Of a stretch of DNA of 64,000 nt, positions 58,521 through 64,000 are shown in pieces. The stretch comes from Gnetum montanum (Eukaryota > Streptophyta > Gnetopsida > Gnetales > Gnetaceae), in NCBI GenBank assembly GCA_015680685.1, contig MNCI01033570.1:1-64000 (forward strand). The letters run 5' to 3'. The notes under the pieces are model-generated. The model ran no database searches. It saw only the letters and a list, made by a program, of their open reading frames with translations, and was not told the DNA's origin. Position numbers and translations under genes: made by a program. Each line of letters begins with the position of its first letter. Position 1 is the stretch's first letter.

Positions 58521-59400
58521 CTAAGGCACGACTGAGGGGGGAGGAGGACCATCATCAACGTTATCACCACTAGGGCCATTGCTATCACCTAGTGCCTACC
58601 CAACCATAATAAAAATAAAATGAAACATAAAGAAATTCTAATTAGTAACCTATGGATATGAAAGCATAATAATGAAACAACAAAACAAAAGTGAAAATAA
58701 ATATGAAAACCAAGGTATGTTAAAATAAAACTTAAATAGAAAAACTTGGAAAGATTCAAGGGCAACATCTTCTACAGGGAAGTCCCAAAGAACAAGTTCT
58801 AAATGATGAAGAATCTACTCTTCAATCATGTTCATCCAATTCACTTCTCCAAAGTTAACATCTTCGAGATGTTCCTCTTCCCAATATAGGTCCATGAGGA
58901 TGGCTTCTATGAAAGGATAATAGTAGTTGCTTTTCTTGAAGTGATGGTGATCTGAGGAGTAGGAAACATGGAAACCACTAGATAGATTTCAAATAGCTTA
59001 AATCCATTCTCTACATTGATTTCCCTTACAAAGATATCCAACTTAAACCTCCCTATGGACTTCTCTTGTAGCCACTTCAAGTAACTTTCCCATTTAACCT
59101 TGTACTTCTTCTTGTGGTCTTTTAGTCCTTAGCCCCACTCAAGAATCCAAGTACAATAGTCTTGCCACTCTCTAACCTTTCACCCTATTAGGTCCATTTG
59201 TAGCTTTTATTTAGTGTTGCTTTTAGCCATAGAAACCTTACTATGGATGGAATTCCAATAACATGACCATTTGATCTTCTTATTTTGCAAAGAGTCTCTA
59301 TTAACCACTTGGGATTCTACAAACTTCTTGCAGTCCCTAAGGTCTCTAATCTCCTTTGCCTATCACTTGGTTTTTCTTCCAATGCTACAACTCTTTTCCA
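58521..59400 (-). pseudogene. Antisense gene remnant in element B (terminal exons)
   Basis: Last exon about 58595-58521 reads ALGDSNGPSGDNVDDG and PPPPSVVP to TAG. Second-last exon remnant (about 59270-58750) reads CYWNSIHSKVSMAKSNTK, KDHKKKYKVKWESYLKW and MIEEQILHHLELVLWDFP. These align with HYWNAVRNNVQTSRELVE, KDHKHLYKRESLAYHQH and LSEDEIMQRLWVGLDQIP of exon 7 in D. It is antisense to gag-pro of B, as in D. Confidence 0.75.
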
Positions 59401-60102
59401 TAGGAATTTGTTGGTGTGTTAGAATTCCCATGAAGTCCTGACACATGAGAGCGCATAAGTAGTGGTAATTTTGTTAACACCTCTTTTTGCTATCAAACCA
59501 ACACTACAACCCATAACCCCTACCACCAAACCAAAATGTTAAGGTTGAAGGTGATTTGAGCTTTTGGTAAATTTTACAATAGTTGCTAGAAATTTTCTAG
59601 CAAACCCAACATTAATGTTCTACCACCCAAAGACATTCCTCCTTCTACTAGGAAAATTTCCAAGTAGCAAGGCCAATGTTAGCACCTAGCCAAAATTAAA
59701 AATTTTGAAAAATCAATATTTTCACCTTCTTTCTAGCCATTTATGTTACCATCATCCAAAGGGGTAACACCCCCAATGCTATGCAGAAGGATGTAAGGTT
59801 TTTGTCTTAGCCCCTTTCTTCCCTCCTTGCCACCCTCAACATGGGCACTACTAGGAAACCTAAAATGGTAGGAATATTACACTAAAACCATTACATTTTT
59901 TGTAAGGGGGNGGGGGGTGGTGGGGTGGGGGGGTGAAAGTTATACCCTCTTTCTTCTACAATGTATATTGTATTTTATAGTTGTAGTGTATAATGATTTT
60001 TCAGCCATCCCCTTTTGACATTTTATCAATTTCACTTTCTGTAATTTTCATTTTTATTAATTAACTTATCACTTTATCAAAAGAAAATTTAACATTTTTA
60101 AC
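59401..60102. other. Unassigned junction between B and F
   Basis: No coding sequence or terminal repeat found. A G-run with an ambiguous base (59905-59934) could be a quadruplex-forming tract or a decayed polypurine tract followed by TGAAAG. Confidence 0.4.
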
Positions 60103-60961
60103 ATGTCATTTAGCCAGCCAACCGGGTTGCCCTTTAACTTTGTTGAGACATCTTCTAGCCAAAAGGTTGTGAGGGTCTTTGACCCCAAAGACCCCTTCAT
60201 AGCTAAGTGTAGGCAATCACTCAAGATTTGGGGGAAAAGCTCTAAATTCTTGGTAATAAATGAAGATCACTATAACTTCATTTGTGCTAGGATTTAGGCC
60301 AACATCCATATTCCAAGGATGGAGGCTTAAGTCAAGAGGAAGTATGAAATCCTACACTAAGATGGGAAGGAGTATATTTCTTCCTCATATGATAAGATAC
60401 CCTTTACTAAAACCTATGCATGCATCCTATCTTAATTAATTGATATGGATGAGGAAGATGGGAAGGCTAGCTCAAACAAGTAGTAGGAGGAAGAGGATGA
60501 GTTTGGAGCAGAGTCCAAGCATGAAAATCTCATAAGGGGCTATTTTAACAATTGACCCCTAAGGCCACAGTGACTACCTCAACCCCTCTCTCCTCTTCAT
60601 GGAACAAATTTACTAGTCCTCAACCCCTTCCTACCCTACCATGTTTGGACCCATGCTAGCTATCATAACACATCAAACATAATTGGTGTCACAACCTATA
60701 ACATTTCATTTCTCCATGTCTTTCGCAACACAACCAAGGTCTGTGCAGTGCTCCTCAATGGTTGTCACCACAACTAACAAAGTCAAGTAACCCGATGGAG
60801 TAGAGAAGGCAAAAAACAACAATGATGGACCATAGGATATGCTATGAGGAGAGATCTCCTTTAACATCATTAATGAATGTGATGGGAAATACAAGCTTAT
60901 GCAAAACAATCCATACACATTTCCTAATCTCTTAAAGATTAGAAAGCATTTACATAGATGA
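60103..60961 (+). pseudogene. Gag N-terminus fused to protease C-terminus, element F
   Basis: ATG 60103, MSFSQPTGLPFNFVETSSSQ, then RVFDPKDPFIAKCRQSLKI and INEDHYNFICARI, the family N-terminus. After the acidic part and a short Thr-rich stretch the sequence jumps (about 60790-60850) to the protease tail (INECDGKYKLMQNN; TFPNLLKIRKHLH). Most of gag and protease is deleted. Several stops. Confidence 0.82.
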
Positions 60962-61756
60962 TGTATGCCCTTGATCCTCCTCCTACCTGATGCACTGATA
61001 GCCATGTAACCATATGCACTTATAGCTCATCAACATAGATTACATGTTGTCTATTTATGCCATTTTTTTTACTTTTATTTGCATTTATATTTATTAAAAC
61101 CTTTTCTTTCTCTTTTAGCATGATAAACCTAAAAAAATCCTCATAAAAACTTTAAGGCTAGAAAACCCATTAAAAATTTAAAACATAAAATAGAGAAAAA
61201 TATGTTTCTTTTTTTAGAACATGAGGCCCACCATGGCCTCAAAATAGAAAAAACATGGAGGCCCATCATGGCCTAAAATTGCAAAAAACATGAAGACATA
61301 CCATGGCCTAAAACTAGCAAAAAGTTGAGGGTTTGCCATGGCCTAAAACTAGCAAACATCATATGGCCTACCATGGCCTAAAACTAGTGAATAATGCTTT
61401 GAATTATTTTCATTTTAGCTTAAAGCCTTATTACATAGCCATCTAAAAATTTTTTTGCATTATAATATTATAACCAAGTTAGCCAATGTAGCTGTGAACA
61501 ACATTTAAAGCATAAAATTATGTGACCATAACATGAATAAGACCATAATGTGAAAAATTATATAGCCAAAATTGAAATTTAAGGATTAAATTAAAGCATC
61601 TCCAATATAAGTAGCCATAGCCACATTGTATGGAAAAATGTTCAAATAATAAACAATAAACATGAAACTATCCACAAAAAATCTTGGCTAACACTAGTCA
61701 TAAACATCAACAACATAAACATCTATGATCATGAATAAGAAAAACTAAGTAGGTAG
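60962..61756 (+). repeat. Post-protease spacer with GGCC/TAAACTAG repeat, element F
   Basis: Five or six units at 61225-61390 (GGCCCACCATGGCCTCAAAA-type, later CCATGGCCTAAAACTAGC). The rest is AT-rich with no feature. Confidence 0.8.
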
Positions 61757-62583
61757 CTAGTGATGTTGAGGGGAATTTACAGGAGGAAGTAGTGGGTCAT
61801 CCCCACCCTCATTGCTAGGGTTGCCGATATCGCCTAGTGCTTGTAACATAATAACATAGAACCAATTAGTAATCAACACATAACAAAAATCAATCAATAA
61901 GTTAAGAAAAACTAAAGCAACATAAAACCTAATAAAAACAAACAAACCTATGGAGAATTGAGCTCAATGAATTCCAGGGGAAGATGTTGAAGACCAATCT
62001 CTAAGTAATGAAAAATTTGGTCTTCTATCATGTAGGTCCAATCCATGTTCCCAAGATTCATTCTTGTGAGGATGTTGCTCTCATCAATGTCTATCCATAT
62101 TGTTGGCTATCATTATGTTGTGGTAGTAGAAATCTTACCTACAATTGTAGAGACCTGAGGAGTGGGAGATTTAGCCATTGTGAGAGTGCCTACACTCTTA
62201 GCTTAAATCCCCTTTATGAATAGCTCCGTCTTGCACCATTTAGTAGTCTCCTCCTTAAGCCACTTTATATATGACTCATGATTAGCCTTGTATTTTCTTT
62301 TGTGATCTTTTTGTGCCTGATCCCACTCTAAGACCCACATGTAATAATCTTTCTAATCCTTGGCTTTGTAGGAGATTAGGTCCATCTATATTCACTACTC
62401 CACCACCTCCCTAGCAAGGGAAACCTTGTCATGGATGGCATTCCAATAGTGGATCCACATTATCTCCTTGGTTCATAAGTTTTCTATGTTAGGAACTTGA
62501 GTTTTCACAAAGGTTTTATGATCATGAAGATCAATGATCATCTAGGCTTACCTCTTATTCTTTTTCTTAAGGCCACAACTTGC
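61757..62583 (-). pseudogene. Antisense gene remnant in element F (terminal exons)
   Basis: Last exon about 61843-61757 reads QALGDIGNPSNEGGDD and PLLPPVNSPQHH to TAG. The exon before it (about 62450-61950) reads HYWNAIHDKVSLAREVVE, EWDQAQKDHKRKYKANHESY and MIEDQIFHYLEIGLQHLP. DQAQKDHK corresponds to G(TAG)K(TAA)KDHK in exon 7 of D, showing two D stops were Gln codons. The 5' part of the gene is cut off at 62584 by LTR I. Confidence 0.78.
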
Positions 62584-63170
62584 TTAGAGCAAATATTGTA
62601 CCTAAACACATGTTTGTGTGTGGAAATAAAGATGAACTTCTTGGATAAACCTTGCAGTTCATGGAATAGGCTAAATAGAATTTTATTTATTTTTATTTAC
62701 TATTTATCATTTAATCACTTTATTAGTTATTAAATCTCTCTCAACCCTTCTCTCCTAGTTTAGTGCCTCAGTACAATCGCTTCGAGCACGTGCGTTACGC
62801 TTGGTGATCCCAGCAACAATTAGCATTTGGTAACCAAGGTTGCATTGGTTCAAGGTGTGAACGGTAAGTGGGAATCGATGCTAATGCTAGGTTAATTCAG
62901 ACTTAGTTAGTTAAAGTTAGTTAATTAGTCTCTTCAACCCTTTACCTCTCAGCATAGGAGATAAAACATAAAAGACTATAAAAATCATATACCTCAGATG
63001 TACTTAACCATACACCGTGACAAATACAAGTAAGTCTGGGAAGATAACGAATAATTAACCTTAAGTGTTCCATGAGGCGTGTAGGCACTTAGTCTATGGA
63101 GTTCGATCAGAACATGCATGTTACGCTCGTATTTGTATGGTTGAGTGTAGGGGTACCTCGCCACTCATCA
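62584..63170 (+). repeat. 5'-truncated LTR I (family of C and J)
   Basis: Matches the 3' three quarters of solo LTR J in reverse (AAATATTGTACCT, GGAAATAAAGA, GCTTCGAGCACGTGCGTTAC) and ends GCCACTCATCA. The U3 start and TATA box are missing. Confidence 0.88.
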
Positions 63171-63171
63171 C

Positions 63172-63190
63172 TAGCGCCATTGCTGGGGAC
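63172..63190 (+). other. Primer binding site of element I (tRNA-Asp type)
   Basis: TAGCGCCATTGCTGGGGAC, one base after the LTR end; close to TGGCGCCGTTGCCGGGGA, the common tRNA-Asp PBS of plant Ty3 elements. Confidence 0.75.
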
Positions 63191-64000
63191 TAAGTGTTTG
63201 TGTGCTAAGTAGAACATAGGAGATCACTCACATTGTTGGGAGCTTATATAAACCTTAGGGTTAATTAAATAAAAAATTTATATAACGATTAATTAGCACA
63301 TTGAATAAGACACAATGTCTTTTTCTTCTTCTCATAAGAGCATTACACCACTTAGGGATAATACAAGAAATAGTTGGCAATCTAAAACACATAACCAANG
63401 AATGATGTTCTACCTCCTAACGATAGTGAGAAGGTGGGGTATCAGAACCTACGATTTATGATACACAACCCTGGTTCTGATTCCCATGAATGCTAAATAT
63501 TCATTAAGGGAACAACAACACATGACAAGGATAGGCACTCATATCGTCATCATGATTGGGGCCGAAGCCACAGAAGAGAAGGTAAGAAACATCATCATGG
63601 CGATGGTTCTCCTTCTTCTTTCCCTTCTTCACATCATTCACCCTCTCCTTCCACATCTGGGCATAGCCATCAAGAGCATAACGGGGAGGATAGAGATAGA
63701 CAAAATGAGAGACCTTGATGAGAAAGTTGAGAGAAAGGACAAGGGCATGAATGAAGGAAAAGTAGGGAACAACATAGACACCATAGACGTCATGAACGAG
63801 ATGATCATGACGAGCCCCCACTTGCAACTTGGAGTATGCTAGATATAACAGAGATAGTAAGAATATCGACAAGGCATCAAAGAGATAGCCGAATCAAGCG
63901 CTTAGACATGAACAACATTCCATGATTTGAAGGGGGATACAACGTGGATTTGCAAAATCATTTACAGGCATTCCACGATGCCTGCGCCTTGTAGAACATA
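63191..64000 (+). pseudogene. Internal region of element I, gag-like start
   Basis: After a leader, a hydrophilic frame appears: RHSYRHHDWGRSHRREGKKH, HHGDGSPSSFPSSHHSP, then after a stop/frameshift near 63720 a Lys/Glu-rich stretch, and near 63925 a FEGGYN-like phrase as in Ty3 gag starts. It runs out of the window. An N at 63399. The assignment rests on position after LTR and PBS and is tentative. Confidence 0.45.

Noticed and set aside
59905-59934. G-rich tract as polypurine tract and LTR start (TGAAAG)
   Set aside because: No matching LTR start or partner was found downstream; homopolymer with an N may be a sequencing problem.
1-64000. tRNA, rRNA, CRISPR, bacterial or organellar genes
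   Set aside because: None seen; the PBS sites are tRNA complements only, and the tandem arrays lack CRISPR-like spacer structure.

Overview
This window is plant nuclear DNA made almost entirely of LTR retrotransposons. No host single-copy gene, tRNA, rRNA or CRISPR array is visible. The dominant family is a large Ty3/Gypsy element of the Tat lineage, shown by a Retrotrans_gag domain, a DDGA protease, a YVDD reverse transcriptase, two RNase H domains and a DDE integrase. A seed plant with a large, repeat-rich genome is the natural guess; the species cannot be told.

Layout. Copy A (1-8524, minus) is an internally deleted Tat element whose 3' LTR is cut by the window edge. From 8.5 to 27.7 kb lies a chain of older, CpG-poor relatives on the minus strand (E, G, H; LTRs at 20.4-21.9 and 24.9-26.6 kb), with a palindrome-bearing tandem array at 8.5-12.2 kb and a solo LTR of a second family (J, 10992-11777, 5-bp target duplication). 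From 27.7 kb a three-level nest begins: an old Tat-like element B (plus) was split by element C (30429-54600, duplication ATGGG), and C was split by the well-preserved element D (33168-50653, duplication ACAAG). B resumes at 54.6 kb, followed by another truncated relative F (60.1-62.6 kb) and a 5'-truncated LTR of the C/J family (I) that runs off the window with its internal region.

Element D (17,486 bp) gives the family's full plan: LTR, PBS, gag-pro, an apparent 5.1-kb intron, pol (RT, RNase H, second RNase H, integrase), a further 3' ORF, PPT, LTR. Two parts are unexpected. (1) Inside the predicted sense intron, on the opposite strand, is an eight-exon gene (43386 to 39325) of about 1,075 codons with consensus splice sites and coherent phases. 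Exon 2 resembles an FCP1/NLI-type HAD phosphatase, and pieces of the same antisense gene, including its start or its end, recur in E, B and F. (2) Downstream of integrase is a sense ORF of about 355 codons, with the same start codon position and length in A and D, whose N-terminal half is a tandem peptide repeat (VRYDAKLA-like).

Element C is non-autonomous: about 4.9 kb internal, no gag-pol, one 949-codon reading frame that keeps phase across the D insertion yet carries about 28 in-frame stops. Across the window nearly all stops that can be compared between copies are C-to-T or G-to-A changes, and CpG content falls with element age, as expected from long-term cytosine methylation and deamination. 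All reading frames here are therefore broken; functions describe the ancestral proteins.
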